From Micromonospora_H sonneratiae (GTDB taxonomy: Bacteria > Actinomycetota > Actinomycetes > Mycobacteriales > Micromonosporaceae), in the NCBI RefSeq assembly GCF_042679305.1, contig NZ_JBHTMP010000010.1, forward strand, positions 62,001-126,000: DNA of 64,000 nt, read 5' to 3'. Positions 19,395 to 27,801 of this stretch are shown here, piece after piece. The notes beneath the pieces are model-generated. The model did not search any database. It saw only the letters and a list, made by a program, of their open reading frames with translations, and had not been told where the DNA came from. Made by a program: the position numbers and the translations under genes. The stretch's first letter is position 1, and every line of letters begins with the position of its first letter.

Positions 19395-20399
19395 GTGGCA
19401 AGTCGGCCATCCCATTCTCGTACGCCGGAGCAGCCCCATATCCCTCGCAGCGGGATGCGCCGTGCCTTCCATCGCCTGGTGGCCATTGCTGCCGCAGTGT
19501 GTGTCGGGCTGGTGCCCGCCGCGCAGGCACAGGCCGCGCCCACCGCGGAGGAAATCGAAGCGCAGATCGACAAGCAGTGGGAACAGCTTGAGCCGGTCAT
19601 CGAGCAATACAACAAGGTGCGCGTCGACCTGAAGAACAACAAGAAGAAGGCGGAGGATCTGGAGAAGCGGATCCAGCCACTTTCGCAGGAAGTCGATCAT
19701 GCGCTGGATCAGGTCGGCGTCCTGGCGGTCAAGTTCTACAAGACCGGTCCGTCGGGCAACCTGAACGCCCTGCTGGCCAGTGGGAAGCCGTCCACCCTGA
19801 CGGACCAGCTCACCTATCTCAGTCGGCTCGCCGAGCACGAACGGCAGCAGGTTGCCGGCGTGATGGCGGTCCGTGACCAGTACGCCGCCGAGAAGGCCCG
19901 GCTCGATACGCTGATCGCCCAGTTGACCAGGCAGGAAGCCGAACTGGCCGCCAAGAAGAAGCAGATCGACGCGGAGATCAAGCGGCTTGAGGCGGCCATG
20001 CCGAAGACGACCGTCAAGGTCGCCAACTGCCCGACGATCAACGGGATCGAGGGCGACGGTGCCCGGATCGCGATCCAGACCGCCTGCGCCCAGGTGGGCA
20101 AGCCGTACGTGTGGGGAGCCGCCGGGCCCAACTCGTTCGACTGCTCCGGACTCACCCAGTACGCCTGGGGCAAGGCCGGAGTGTACCTACCACACTTCAC
20201 CGGTGACCAGTGGAAGAAGGGAACCCGGGTCAGCGCCTCGGCGGCCAAACCGGGCGACCTTGTCTTCTTCTTCGACGACCTGCACCACGTCGGCCTCTAC
20301 ATCGGTAACGGGCTGATGGTGCACGCGCCCCGAGCCGGCAAACCGGTCCAGGTGACGCCGGTGCGGTACATGCCGGTGGCGGGGTACCGCCATCTGTAG
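19395..20399 (+). CDS. Secreted NlpC/P60 peptidoglycan endopeptidase (RipA-like)
   Basis: D,L-endopeptidase that cuts peptide stems of peptidoglycan. GTG at 19395 has AAGGAG eight bases upstream (19381-19386), giving 334 residues; upstream in-frame codons are not used. The export signal is RRAFHRLVAIAAAVCVGLV then AQAQAA. A long coiled coil follows (EEIEAQIDKQWEQL through AELAAKKKQIDAEIKRLEA). The C-terminal NlpC/P60 domain has catalytic Cys in FDCSGLTQYAW, His in LHHVGLYIGNG and the third residue in MVHAPRAGK. A paralogue lies at 22879; this copy lacks the riboswitch seen there. Confidence 0.94.
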   Translation: MASRPSHSRTPEQPHIPRSGMRRAFHRLVAIAAAVCVGLVPAAQAQAAPTAEEIEAQIDKQWEQLEPVIEQYNKVRVDLKNNKKKAEDLEKRIQPLSQEVDHALDQVGVLAVKFYKTGPSGNLNALLASGKPSTLTDQLTYLSRLAEHERQQVAGVMAVRDQYAAEKARLDTLIAQLTRQEAELAAKKKQIDAEIKRLEAAMPKTTVKVANCPTINGIEGDGARIAIQTACAQVGKPYVWGAAGPNSFDCSGLTQYAWGKAGVYLPHFTGDQWKKGTRVSASAAKPGDLVFFFDDLHHVGLYIGNGLMVHAPRAGKPVQVTPVRYMPVAGYRHL

Positions 20400-20408
20400 C
20401 TGAGGTGT

Positions 20409-20462
20409 GTCAGGAAGGGCCTCTTGCCATCGCTACTTGGCTGGCAAGGGGCCCTTCCTGAC
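20409..20462. terminator. Bidirectional hairpin between convergent genes
   Basis: Arms GTCAGGAAGGGCCTCTTGCC and its complement are 21 bp with one G-T pair and a 12-base loop. It lies 10 bp after the NlpC/P60 stop and 14 bp before the convergent amidase stop. There is no T run, as is common for actinobacterial terminators. Confidence 0.85.
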
Positions 20463-20476
20463 GTGTGGGACGCAGG

Positions 20477-22483
20477 TCAGCGGGGTGCGCCGACCGGGGA
20501 CGGCAGGATCAGTACATCGTCGAGGTTGACGAACATGATCCGGTGCCCGAACTGGATCTGGACGTACCGGTTGTCGCCCCGTACCACCGTGAAGTCGCCG
20601 GGGGACGTACCGGCGAACGTCGTCGCCCGGTAGTACTCGCCGGGCAGCACGTCACCGACGGCGTACCGCTGACCGGCGGAGAGCGTGTACTGCAACGGAG
20701 AGATCGGCTGGTACGGCACACCGGCCGGGTAGGCGGCCTGCTCCGGGTACGCCCGCCCGTAGACCGGGATGGTCGCCCTGCCGGGCTTCGGCGTCACCAC
20801 GAAACCGACCGACCACTTGGCGGTGGGAGCCGACGCCGGGTTGTGGAACCACGCCTTCTGACCGAGGTACCAGATCGCCGTCCAGTCACCCTGCCGGTCG
20901 GCGATGGCGTACGTCTGACCGGCCGAGCCCCGGGCGCCGTGGTCGGAGATCTGCATGGTGTTCGGGGTGCCGTCGGGCCGTAGCGCGATGTCGTTGACCA
21001 GCGGTGCGTCCGGGCTGGGTGCGCTGCGCAGGATCACCGACGAGGAGCCACGCGACGGGCACGGCTCGGTCGGCGGGGCCGGCGGCGACTTGGCGCAGCC
21101 GTAGAAGTTCGGCCGGTTGGTGGCGAAGTCCGGGTCCAGGGTGACCAGCCCGGTGTGCGGGGTGCCGGTGCCCCGGATGGGGGCCTTCAGCAGGTCGAGG
21201 TAGTGCGACCAGTTCCAGTACGGACCCGGGTCCCAGTGCATGCCCCGGACGGTGCCGGCGACGGTGCCGGGGACGTTGTCGTGCCCGATGATGTGCTGCC
21301 GGTCCAGCGGAATGTCGAACTTCTGGGCGAGGTAGCGAACCAGCTTCGCCGAGCTGCGGTACATCGCCTCGGTGTACCAGGTGCCCTGGGCGGCGAAGCC
21401 CTCGTGTTCGATGCCGATCGCCTTGGCGTTGACGTACCAGTTGCCGGCGTGCCAGCCGACGTTCTTGGCCTTGAGGTGCTGGGCGGTGTGGCCGTCGCGC
21501 GAGCGCATCGTGTAGTGCCAGCTCACCCATTCGGGGTCCTGCGCCAGCCGGGTGGTGCTGTCGAAGTAGCCCTCGGCGTCGTGGATGACGATGTACTCGA
21601 TCTTCTGCTGGGCGGGTCGGTCGCCCAGGTCGTGGTTGCCGTAGTTGCCCGGGTCGGAGCCGTCGCCGAGCAGTTGGTAGGGGGCCGGGAGCCACTCACA
21701 GGAGATCGTGGTCGGGCATTCGAGCCCGTCCGGGCGCTCGGGCTTGCGCAGGCCGAGCCGGTCCAGCCAGGACCGGGCCGGGGCGAGCCCGGGGTGCGCG
21801 GCGAGGCTGACCCGGTGCCCGTCGTCGGTGACCCGACTTGTCCCCGTACGGATGGTGTCGTACACCTCGTCGGCGAAGACCGCGGCGGCTTCGGTGGTGT
21901 CCGCACCGGAGTACCGGGCCACCGCGCCGTACCAGGCCGCAGGGTCGCTGGTGCTTCCCGTCGGTCCGGCCAGGGCCTTCTGGTACGACGACAGCAGCGC
22001 TGCGCCGCCCCGGATGTTCGCCTCGGCGTCGGACCGCAGCGACTCCTCGCCGGTGCCGGTGAGCGTGGCGGCGGCGTCCAACGTCTGTAGTGCCGTGCTG
22101 CTGGGCGCGCCGACGCTGGGGTGCTGTGCGGTCAGCCTGGGCCGGGAGTCGTCACCCCGGGGGTCCTCGTCCTCGGAGTGGTGATGGCCGTTCGCGGGCA
22201 GGCCGGTCACGTACCGGGCGTCGGTGAGGTGCATCGGGCCGTACCCGCCGCCGGTGCTCGGGGTACCGGCGTTGGTGTCCCAACGGGACTGCAGGTAGGA
22301 GACGCCGAGCAGGACGCTCTCGGGTACGCCGTACTCGGCGGCGGCTGCCGCGTACTCCTGTTGGCGGGGGCTTGCGGTCGGGGTCGCGGCAGCGGGACCA
22401 GCCGGCACCACCACCGTTGCGGCCCCCACCACGACGGTGCTGAGCAGTATTCGCCGGCCTACCGGCACTTTCGGACGGTGCAT
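20477..22483 (-). CDS. Secreted N-acetylmuramoyl-L-alanine amidase (Amidase_2)
   Basis: Zinc amidase that splits the lactyl-amide bond of peptidoglycan. It has 668 residues from ATG 22483, which is preceded by GGAGG; the longer open frame to 22618 is not used. A signal peptide (GRRILLSTVVVGAATVVVPA) is followed by an N-terminal region resembling lytic-transglycosylase/actinobacterial amidase leaders (EYGVPESVLLGVSYLQSRWD). The Amidase_2 domain has zinc ligands in YIVIHDAEG, IGIEHEGF and QHIIGHDNVPG, with the DPGPYWNW motif. The C-terminal 200 residues hold SH3-like, wall-binding-type sequence. It is divergent from the riboswitch-controlled NlpC/P60 gene. Confidence 0.9.
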   Translation of the reverse strand: MHRPKVPVGRRILLSTVVVGAATVVVPAGPAAATPTASPRQQEYAAAAAEYGVPESVLLGVSYLQSRWDTNAGTPSTGGGYGPMHLTDARYVTGLPANGHHHSEDEDPRGDDSRPRLTAQHPSVGAPSSTALQTLDAAATLTGTGEESLRSDAEANIRGGAALLSSYQKALAGPTGSTSDPAAWYGAVARYSGADTTEAAAVFADEVYDTIRTGTSRVTDDGHRVSLAAHPGLAPARSWLDRLGLRKPERPDGLECPTTISCEWLPAPYQLLGDGSDPGNYGNHDLGDRPAQQKIEYIVIHDAEGYFDSTTRLAQDPEWVSWHYTMRSRDGHTAQHLKAKNVGWHAGNWYVNAKAIGIEHEGFAAQGTWYTEAMYRSSAKLVRYLAQKFDIPLDRQHIIGHDNVPGTVAGTVRGMHWDPGPYWNWSHYLDLLKAPIRGTGTPHTGLVTLDPDFATNRPNFYGCAKSPPAPPTEPCPSRGSSSVILRSAPSPDAPLVNDIALRPDGTPNTMQISDHGARGSAGQTYAIADRQGDWTAIWYLGQKAWFHNPASAPTAKWSVGFVVTPKPGRATIPVYGRAYPEQAAYPAGVPYQPISPLQYTLSAGQRYAVGDVLPGEYYRATTFAGTSPGDFTVVRGDNRYVQIQFGHRIMFVNLDDVLILPSPVGAPR

Positions 22484-22727
22484 CGAACCTCCATTCGGTG
22501 GATCGTTCTGGCCGTCACCCTCACCCCACACAGGTGCATCCGTCAATAGGTGCCGCAATCTATGGGTGAGTTGCAAGAAACTTTCAGATAGCGAACAGTC
22601 CGTGACCAGGGAGTGCACGTAGCGAAGTAGATGTGGTCGCGGGGTTGCGGCCGATGTGCGAAGCTCCCTAGTGTTGAGGATCGTCGAGACGGCGGCAGTT
22701 CGCCTAACCGGGGCGGCACCGGCTCGA

Positions 22728-22854
22728 TACCGCCGAATCGTTGTCTGCGCATGAATGAGCCGGGGACCCAGGGCAACACCGGGGTGAATCCGCGATCACG
22801 CGGTAGGGCGCATCTCTTCCCGCCCGAACCCGTCAGCTAACCCGGTAGGCGGTA
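22728..22854 (+). promoter_or_regulatory. c-di-AMP riboswitch (ydaO-yuaA type)
   Basis: The leader of the NlpC/P60 gene at 22879 carries the conserved ydaO-yuaA signatures in order: CCGCCGAATC, CCGGGGACCCAG, GGGGTGAATCC, TAGGGC, TCTTCCCGCCCGAACCCGTC and CAGCTAACCCGGTAGGCGG. TACCGCC (22728) pairs with GGCGGTA (22848-22854) as P1. The family is known to switch off cell-wall hydrolase and resuscitation-factor genes in actinobacteria when c-di-AMP is high. The ribosome-binding site AAGAAGGAG lies directly downstream. Confidence 0.92.
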
Positions 22855-22878
22855 AGGAAGAAGGAGTACGGACGCCCG

Positions 22879-23913
22879 GTGGCACCTCAAGCCTCCCGGC
22901 TACGGCCCGCATCGTCGGCGCACGCCGACGCAACGGCGGCGAAGCCGCGTAACCGCTGGTCCCCCCTCACTGCCGCCCTGGCCGCGATCGTCGGCGTCGC
23001 CGTGGTGCTCGTCGGCTCGACGCCGGCGATCGCCGAGCCGTCGGTGACCGAGATCGAACGGCAGATCGACGAGGCGTGGGAGAAGCTCGAACCGATCATC
23101 GAGAAGCACAACGCCACCCGGCAGGACCTGGCTGCGAAGAAGAAGCAGGCCGATGCGCTGGGCAGGAAGATCCAGCCGCTGGAAGTCCAGATCGAAGCCG
23201 CACTGGGCAAGGTCGGGCAGATCGCCGTACAGGCGTACAAGGGCAACGAGGTCTCCGCGCTCAACGCGATCCTGACCAGTGGTACGCCGACCACCCTGAT
23301 GGACCAGCTCGGCCTGCTCGACCAGATCGCCCGGGGACAGCAGCGGGACATCCAGGCGGTGGTCGACCTCAGGAACAGCTACGCGGCGCAGAAGGGTCCG
23401 CTGGATGTGCTGGTGGCACAGCTCACCCGCACCGAGGCCGAGTTGGCTGCGAAGAAGAAGGAGATCGACGCCGAGGTCACCCGGCTGCAGAAGCTGCGGC
23501 TGATCGCGTACGGAAACGGCGCCGGCGGTGCCCTCCGACCGGCACCGTGCCCGTTGGTCTACCCGGGCGGTGCCGTCGGTAAGGTCGTCAAGTTCGCCTG
23601 CGCCCAGATCGGCAAGAAGTACCAGTGGGGATCCGACGGCCCGAACACGTTCGACTGCTCCGGCCTGACGATGCGGGCCTGGGAACAGGCCGGCGTCTCC
23701 CTGCCGCACAACGCAGCCCGGCAGCGGGCGACGATCCCCAGCGTCAGCCGAGCCAACCTCAAAGCCGGTGACCTGGTCTTCTACAACAACCTGGCGCACG
23801 TCGGCATCTACGTCGGCGACGGCTGGATAGTGCACGCCCCGCAGACCGGCGACTGGGTCAGGATGCGCAAGGTCGACGTCGGCAACATCCACAGCTACGG
23901 CCGGCCCGGCTGA
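22879..23913 (+). CDS. Secreted NlpC/P60 peptidoglycan endopeptidase, riboswitch-controlled
   Basis: A 344-residue paralogue of the protein at 19395. The signal segment (LTAALAAIVGVAVVLVGSTPAIAEP) is followed by a coiled coil (EIERQIDEAWEKLEP to TEAELAAKKKEIDAEVTRL) and an NlpC/P60 domain with catalytic Cys in FDCSGLTMRAW and His in LAHVGIYVGDG. GTG 22879 follows AAGAAGGAGT. Expression should depend on c-di-AMP through the leader at 22728-22854. It is followed by a strong hairpin and the convergent dcd gene. Confidence 0.94.
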   Translation: MAPQASRLRPASSAHADATAAKPRNRWSPLTAALAAIVGVAVVLVGSTPAIAEPSVTEIERQIDEAWEKLEPIIEKHNATRQDLAAKKKQADALGRKIQPLEVQIEAALGKVGQIAVQAYKGNEVSALNAILTSGTPTTLMDQLGLLDQIARGQQRDIQAVVDLRNSYAAQKGPLDVLVAQLTRTEAELAAKKKEIDAEVTRLQKLRLIAYGNGAGGALRPAPCPLVYPGGAVGKVVKFACAQIGKKYQWGSDGPNTFDCSGLTMRAWEQAGVSLPHNAARQRATIPSVSRANLKAGDLVFYNNLAHVGIYVGDGWIVHAPQTGDWVRMRKVDVGNIHSYGRPG

Positions 23914-23937
23914 TCCGGGCCAGCCCGCTCCGATCGT

Positions 23938-23985
23938 GGATCAGGCCCCTTCCGTCGCTCGTCGCGGCCGGAAGGGGCCTGATCC
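23938..23985. terminator. Hairpin after NlpC/P60 gene
   Basis: GGATCAGGCCCCTTCCG pairs perfectly over 17 bp with CGGAAGGGGCCTGATCC across a 14-base loop, 24 bp after the stop at 23913 and before the convergent dcd gene. Confidence 0.85.
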
Positions 23986-24069
23986 GTTGGCGGGTGGGTG
24001 TCGCCTTCGCGGGTGGGCTGTCGGTCTGGCAGGTAGGGTCGCCCTACCGGGCCGCAGGCGGCAGGACCC

Positions 24070-24648
24070 TCAGCGGGTCGGCCAGGTACGCCAGTTGCGC
24101 CAGGACCGGCTCGGCGTCGGTCCGCGTTGCCCCTGGTAGCGCGATCCGTACACCTCCGAGCCGTACGGGTGCTCCGCCGGCGACGAGAGTCGGAAGATGC
24201 ACAACTGGCCGATCTTCATCCCCGGCCAGAGGGTGATCGGCAGGTTGGCGACGTTGGACAGCTCCAGCGTGACGTGGCCGGAGAAGCCGGGGTCGATGAA
24301 CCCTGCGGTCGAGTGGGTGAGCAGGCCCAGCCGGCCGAGGCTCGACTTGCCTTCCAGGCGGCCGGCAAGCTGGTCACCGAGGGAGATCACCTCCAGCGTG
24401 GAGGCCAGTACGAACTCGCCGGGGTGCAACACGAACGGCTCGCCGTCCGGGACGTCGACCACCGAGGTCAGGTCGTCCTGTTGCCGGGACGGGTCGATGT
24501 GCGTGTAGAGATGGTTGTTGAACACCCGGAACAGCCGATCGAGGCGTACGTCGATGCTGGACGGCTGAATCAGCGCCGGCTCGAACGGATCCAGCGCCAG
24601 GGCGCCCGCCTTGATCTCGGTGACGAGGTCACGGTCGGAGAGCAGCAT
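24070..24648 (-). CDS. dcd: dCTP deaminase (probably bifunctional dCTP deaminase/dUTPase)
   Basis: Makes dUMP or dUTP from dCTP for thymidylate synthesis and limits uracil in DNA. The 192-residue protein starts MLLSDRDLVTEI and has the substrate and catalytic motifs IQPSSIDVRL, LEGKSSLGRLGLL with the Ser and Arg used in catalysis, and HSTAGFIDPGFSGHVTLEL. The C-terminus SRYQGQRGPTPSRSW is the actinobacterial Dcd-Dut form. AAGGTG precedes ATG 24648. The promoter region is shared with a divergent PPOX-fold gene and contains a LexA box 53 bp upstream of this start. Confidence 0.95.
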   Translation of the reverse strand: MLLSDRDLVTEIKAGALALDPFEPALIQPSSIDVRLDRLFRVFNNHLYTHIDPSRQQDDLTSVVDVPDGEPFVLHPGEFVLASTLEVISLGDQLAGRLEGKSSLGRLGLLTHSTAGFIDPGFSGHVTLELSNVANLPITLWPGMKIGQLCIFRLSSPAEHPYGSEVYGSRYQGQRGPTPSRSWRNWRTWPTR

Positions 24649-24700
24649 CGTGTCACCTTAGCGACTCCCCAGCTGACGACCTGTGTCGCACTACCGATCT

Positions 24701-24714
24701 CGAACATGTGTTCG
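24701..24714. promoter_or_regulatory. LexA (SOS) box
   Basis: CGAACATGTGTTCG fits the actinobacterial/Gram-positive SOS consensus CGAACRNRYGTTCG at all positions. It ends two bases before TAGAAT (24716-24721), a good -10 element whose start site would fall at about the ATG 24728, giving a leaderless transcript that LexA would block. It also lies 53 bp upstream of dcd on the other strand. Confidence 0.8.
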
Positions 24715-24727
24715 ATAGAATCGTCGC

Positions 24728-25273
24728 ATGGCTTCCTGGTCCGAATTCGCCGCCGACGATCCCCGACTCGCCGAGGCGATCCGAGCTCTCATGCAGCAGT
24801 ACGGGCCAGGCTTCGGCTATCTGGCAACCGTGCGAGCCGACGGTGGCCCTAGGGTGCACCCGGTCTCCCCGGTGATCACCGACGACGGGCTCTACTGTTT
24901 CATCATCGACTCGCCGAAACGGCGTGACCTCGAACGCGACGGACGTTACGCGTTGCACTCGTTCCCGCCCGAGGAGAGCGACGACGAGGCGTACGTCGCC
25001 GGGCGCGCCCGGCCGGTGACCGACCAGGCCAAGGTGGCTCGGCTGGCTGACACACTACGGGCCGGGTCGCATGTGGACTGGCGCCTGTTCGAGTTCACCG
25101 TCGACGTGGCGATGCTGTCCCGGCATGGTCACGCCGAGCGTCCCGCCGTGCAGGTGTGGCTCGACCCGGCCGGTGCCGCCAGTCGCCCGAGTTCCGCCGG
25201 CACGCTGACCCGACGCATTCGTGGTTCCTGGCGGCACGCCGCTGTGGAACACGAACCGGTGCCGGTCCGCTGA
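24728..25273 (+). CDS. Pyridoxamine 5'-phosphate oxidase-fold protein
   Basis: Split-barrel flavin or F420-binding family protein of 181 residues: GFGYLATVRADGGPRVHPVSP is the typical first barrel strand pair, followed by DDGLYCFIIDSPKRRDLERDG. Such proteins act as FMN- or F420-dependent reductases or as haem-binding proteins; the substrate cannot be told here. ATG 24728 lies seven bases after a TAGAAT -10 element, so the mRNA is probably leaderless. The promoter overlaps a LexA box, suggesting DNA-damage induction, which is unusual for this family. Confidence 0.85.
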   Translation: MASWSEFAADDPRLAEAIRALMQQYGPGFGYLATVRADGGPRVHPVSPVITDDGLYCFIIDSPKRRDLERDGRYALHSFPPEESDDEAYVAGRARPVTDQAKVARLADTLRAGSHVDWRLFEFTVDVAMLSRHGHAERPAVQVWLDPAGAASRPSSAGTLTRRIRGSWRHAAVEHEPVPVR

Positions 25274-25312
25274 ACCGGACCGGCACCGTTCTGCCGTGCT
25301 TGCTGATTTCGG

Positions 25313-26296
25313 TTACGGGGCGCGGTAGCTGTTCCAGGCGTTCAGCATCCGGGTCGCCTGCCCGGCGGTGAACTGGTACATGCAGGAGTCGTACGTGTAG
25401 TCCATGAAGTTGTTGATCGGGTCCAGCCCCGGGGAGGAGCAGGTGTTCCGCCCGGTCGGGCACTGGTACGCCGGGGACGCCTCGGCCGGCGTGTCGGAAA
25501 CCTGGTCACCGGAGCCGGAGCAGCCGCCCTGGAAGGTGTGGTACAGGTTCAGCCAGTGGCCGACCTCGTGGGTGCCGGTGTCACCCTGGTTGTAGTTGGT
25601 CGCGGTGCCACCCGGCAGCGACTCGTTCAGCACCACGACGCCGTCGTAGCTGTCCAGGTTGTTCTTCGGGAAGGTCGCCCAGCCCAGCAGGCCGTCGCTG
25701 AGCTCGCCGAGGTAGATGTTCAGGGTCTCCTTGCCGCCCCGCCGCAGCTGGCTCTTCATCTGACGTTCCGCGGAGGAGCCGTCGACGATCGGGTACCAGG
25801 CCGGGTTGGTGACGCGGTTGATGCTCTGCAACTGGAAGGCGAAGGCAGTGGCCGCACCGCCGGTCGACCCGGCGTACGCCTGGTTGAGCACGCTGATCTG
25901 CGAATTGATCATCGAGTCGGGGATGTTGCCACCGGCCCGGGTGCTGTTCTCCTGGATCACGTGCACGACCACCGGGATGGTGACCGTGGCCTGGATGGTC
26001 GGACCCATGGCAGCCTTGCTGGCCCGGGTACGCATCGCGGCGGCGAAGTCCGCCTCGCGCTCGCTGATCTGAGCGGCGGTCAGGTGGTTGGGGTCGTGCT
26101 TGCCGGGCGCGCCTGGCTTGGCCTTGGCGGTCGAGTCGTGGACGTCGACCGGCTCTGCGCACTCGACTTGTGGGCTGCTGCTGGCCATTGCGGCGGTCGG
26201 GGCGATGGTTGCCGCCGTCGCGCTGATCAGCAGGGCGAGAGAGGTGGATGCGACTCCGGCTTTGCGCCAGGTCAGCGGGTTGGAACGCAGCCCCAT
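25313..26296 (-). CDS. Secreted M43-family zinc metalloprotease (copy 1)
   Basis: Pappalysin-like metalloprotease of 327 residues. A signal peptide (VASTSLALLISATAATIAP) is followed by a pro-region and the catalytic motif HEVGHWLNLYH with His243, Glu244, His247 and His253; a Met-turn lies in MDYTYDSCMYQFT. Cysteines GGCSGSGD, YQCPTG, NTCSSPG and DSCMY match the disulfides of bacterial M43B enzymes. ATG 26296 follows GAGG; the frame stays open further upstream but without signal. The paralogue at 28117-29112 has the same layout. Confidence 0.92.
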   Translation of the reverse strand: MGLRSNPLTWRKAGVASTSLALLISATAATIAPTAAMASSSPQVECAEPVDVHDSTAKAKPGAPGKHDPNHLTAAQISEREADFAAAMRTRASKAAMGPTIQATVTIPVVVHVIQENSTRAGGNIPDSMINSQISVLNQAYAGSTGGAATAFAFQLQSINRVTNPAWYPIVDGSSAERQMKSQLRRGGKETLNIYLGELSDGLLGWATFPKNNLDSYDGVVVLNESLPGGTATNYNQGDTGTHEVGHWLNLYHTFQGGCSGSGDQVSDTPAEASPAYQCPTGRNTCSSPGLDPINNFMDYTYDSCMYQFTAGQATRMLNAWNSYRAP

Positions 26297-26620
26297 AGGT
26301 CTACCTCTTCCTCCCAGCGGCGTGACCGGGGGTATGTCACGCCGGGCTCTTGAACGTGGGGAGGACCGTAACATCTTCATCGATAAACTTGAAGACATGG
26401 ATTTGTTTCGGAAACGTGAACGGTTGGCAGGCAAAGTGCCGTGGGCCGGTCCTGGTTGGGCAGACATCACCGTCAGGGGCGGGCGGACCGCCTACGTCAT
26501 GGCCCGGTCCCTCTTCCGATGCGGGCAGCAAGCCGCCGTGAGGGTCGGCCATCACAGCCGGCCGGCCCTCACGGAACCCTGAAACGGATCTCTACCTGAG
26601 TGTCGGGGCGGCTAATTTCC

Positions 26621-26887
26621 CTAGGACGCCTGGCGGATGGGCATGTCGGCCAGCCATGCGTCGGCCAGGCTGCCGAGGGGGACGTCGAGGGCCTGGCTGA
26701 GGCAGACCACAGTGCCGAACGCCGGTGCGGGAAGGCGGCCCGCCTCGATCTTGCGCAGTGTCTCGGGGGAGATGCCGGCTGCCAGGGCCACCTCGACGAG
26801 GCTGCGGCCGGCCCGCGCGGACCGGAGGGCGACTCCGAGGCGCTGGCCCGCTGCGATCTGTTCGGCGGTGAGTGGTTGGCGAACCAT
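26621..26887 (-). CDS. XRE-family helix-turn-helix regulator
   Basis: An 88-residue protein that is almost only a Cro/C1-type HTH: GQRLGVALRSARAGRSL, then VALAAGISPETLRKIEAGR with the recognition helix, and LSQALDVPLGSLADAW. It is divergently transcribed from the methionine aminopeptidase gene across a 95-bp gap that contains two identical palindromes (26922-26960), the likely operators. It probably represses the aminopeptidase promoter and itself; this is inferred from the arrangement. Confidence 0.88.
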   Translation of the reverse strand: MVRQPLTAEQIAAGQRLGVALRSARAGRSLVEVALAAGISPETLRKIEAGRLPAPAFGTVVCLSQALDVPLGSLADAWLADMPIRQAS

Positions 26888-26921
26888 GTCAGCAGGATAC
26901 CCCTCCTGAGGTTCCGACCTG

Positions 26922-26960
26922 GCGTGGTATAAAAATACCCGAGCGTGGTATAAAAATACC
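26922..26960. promoter_or_regulatory. Tandem palindromic operators between xre and map
   Basis: GCGTGGTATAAAAATACC occurs at 26922-26939 and again, identical, at 26943-26960, a 21-bp period (two helical turns). Each copy contains the perfect inverted repeat GGTAT-AAAA-ATACC. The AT-rich core stands out in this G+C-rich DNA and also offers TATAAA as a -10 element for the aminopeptidase gene. The likely ligand is the adjacent XRE protein. Confidence 0.8.
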
Positions 26961-26982
26961 GCACATGGAGGGGGAGGCTGTC

Positions 26983-27801
26983 GTGATCGAGCTCAAGTCC
27001 GCCGAGGAGATCGGCCGGATGGAGGTGACCGGCCAGTTCGTCGGCGAGCTGCTGGCCGAGCTGAGCAGCGTCGCCGCAGTCGGCGTCAACCTGATGGACC
27101 TCGAACACCACGCCCGCCGCCGGATCAAGGAACGCGGCGCCGAATCCTGCTACTGGGACTACGCCCCTTCGTTCGGCCGCGGCCCGTTCCGCAACGTGCT
27201 GTGCCTGTCGGTCAACGACGCGGTGCTGCACGGCCTGCCACACGACTATGTTCTACGCGACGGTGACCTGCTCAGCATCGACATGGCGGTCGGCATCGAC
27301 GGTTGGGTCACCGACTCCGCGCTCTCCGTCATCGTCGGTACCCCCGACCCGGCCGATCTGAAGCTGATCGAGGCCACCGAGGTTGCGCTGGAGGCCGGCA
27401 TCACCGCCGCCCAGCCCGGCGGCCGCCTCGGCGACATCTCCGCCGCGATCGGTGAGGTCGCCCGCTCCTACGGCTACGGCGTCAACGCCGAGTTCGGCGG
27501 CCACGGCATCGGCCGCACCATGCACGAAGCCCCGCACATCCCCAACAACGGCCGGGCCCGCCGGGGCCTGAAACTCCAGCCCGGCCTCACCATCGCCATC
27601 GAGCCCTGGTTCTGCCGCTCCACCGACAAAATCAAGTTCGACAACGACGGCTGGACGATCCGCTCCGCCGACGGCTCCCGCACCGCCCACTCCGAACACA
27701 CGGTCGCCATCACGGCTTCCGGCCCCCAGATCCTGACCCGCCGCCCCACTCACGGCGTCGTTTCGGCCGACTCCACCAGCAAGCCCGCTACAGCCTCCTG
27801 A
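26983..27801 (+). CDS. map: Type I methionine aminopeptidase
   Basis: Removes N-terminal methionine from new proteins. It has 272 residues from GTG 26983, chosen for the GGAGGGGGAGG site just upstream; ATG 26965 is an alternative. Metal ligands are visible in the standard order: Asp in LSIDMAVGIDGW, Asp in TDSALSV, His in FGGHGIGRTMHE, Glu in IAIEPW and Glu in HSEHTVAIT; the substrate His is in VLHGLP. The gene is not in a ribosomal-protein operon, as housekeeping map often is, but is paired with a divergent XRE regulator, so it is probably an extra, conditionally expressed copy. Confidence 0.92.
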   Translation: MIELKSAEEIGRMEVTGQFVGELLAELSSVAAVGVNLMDLEHHARRRIKERGAESCYWDYAPSFGRGPFRNVLCLSVNDAVLHGLPHDYVLRDGDLLSIDMAVGIDGWVTDSALSVIVGTPDPADLKLIEATEVALEAGITAAQPGGRLGDISAAIGEVARSYGYGVNAEFGGHGIGRTMHEAPHIPNNGRARRGLKLQPGLTIAIEPWFCRSTDKIKFDNDGWTIRSADGSRTAHSEHTVAITASGPQILTRRPTHGVVSADSTSKPATAS

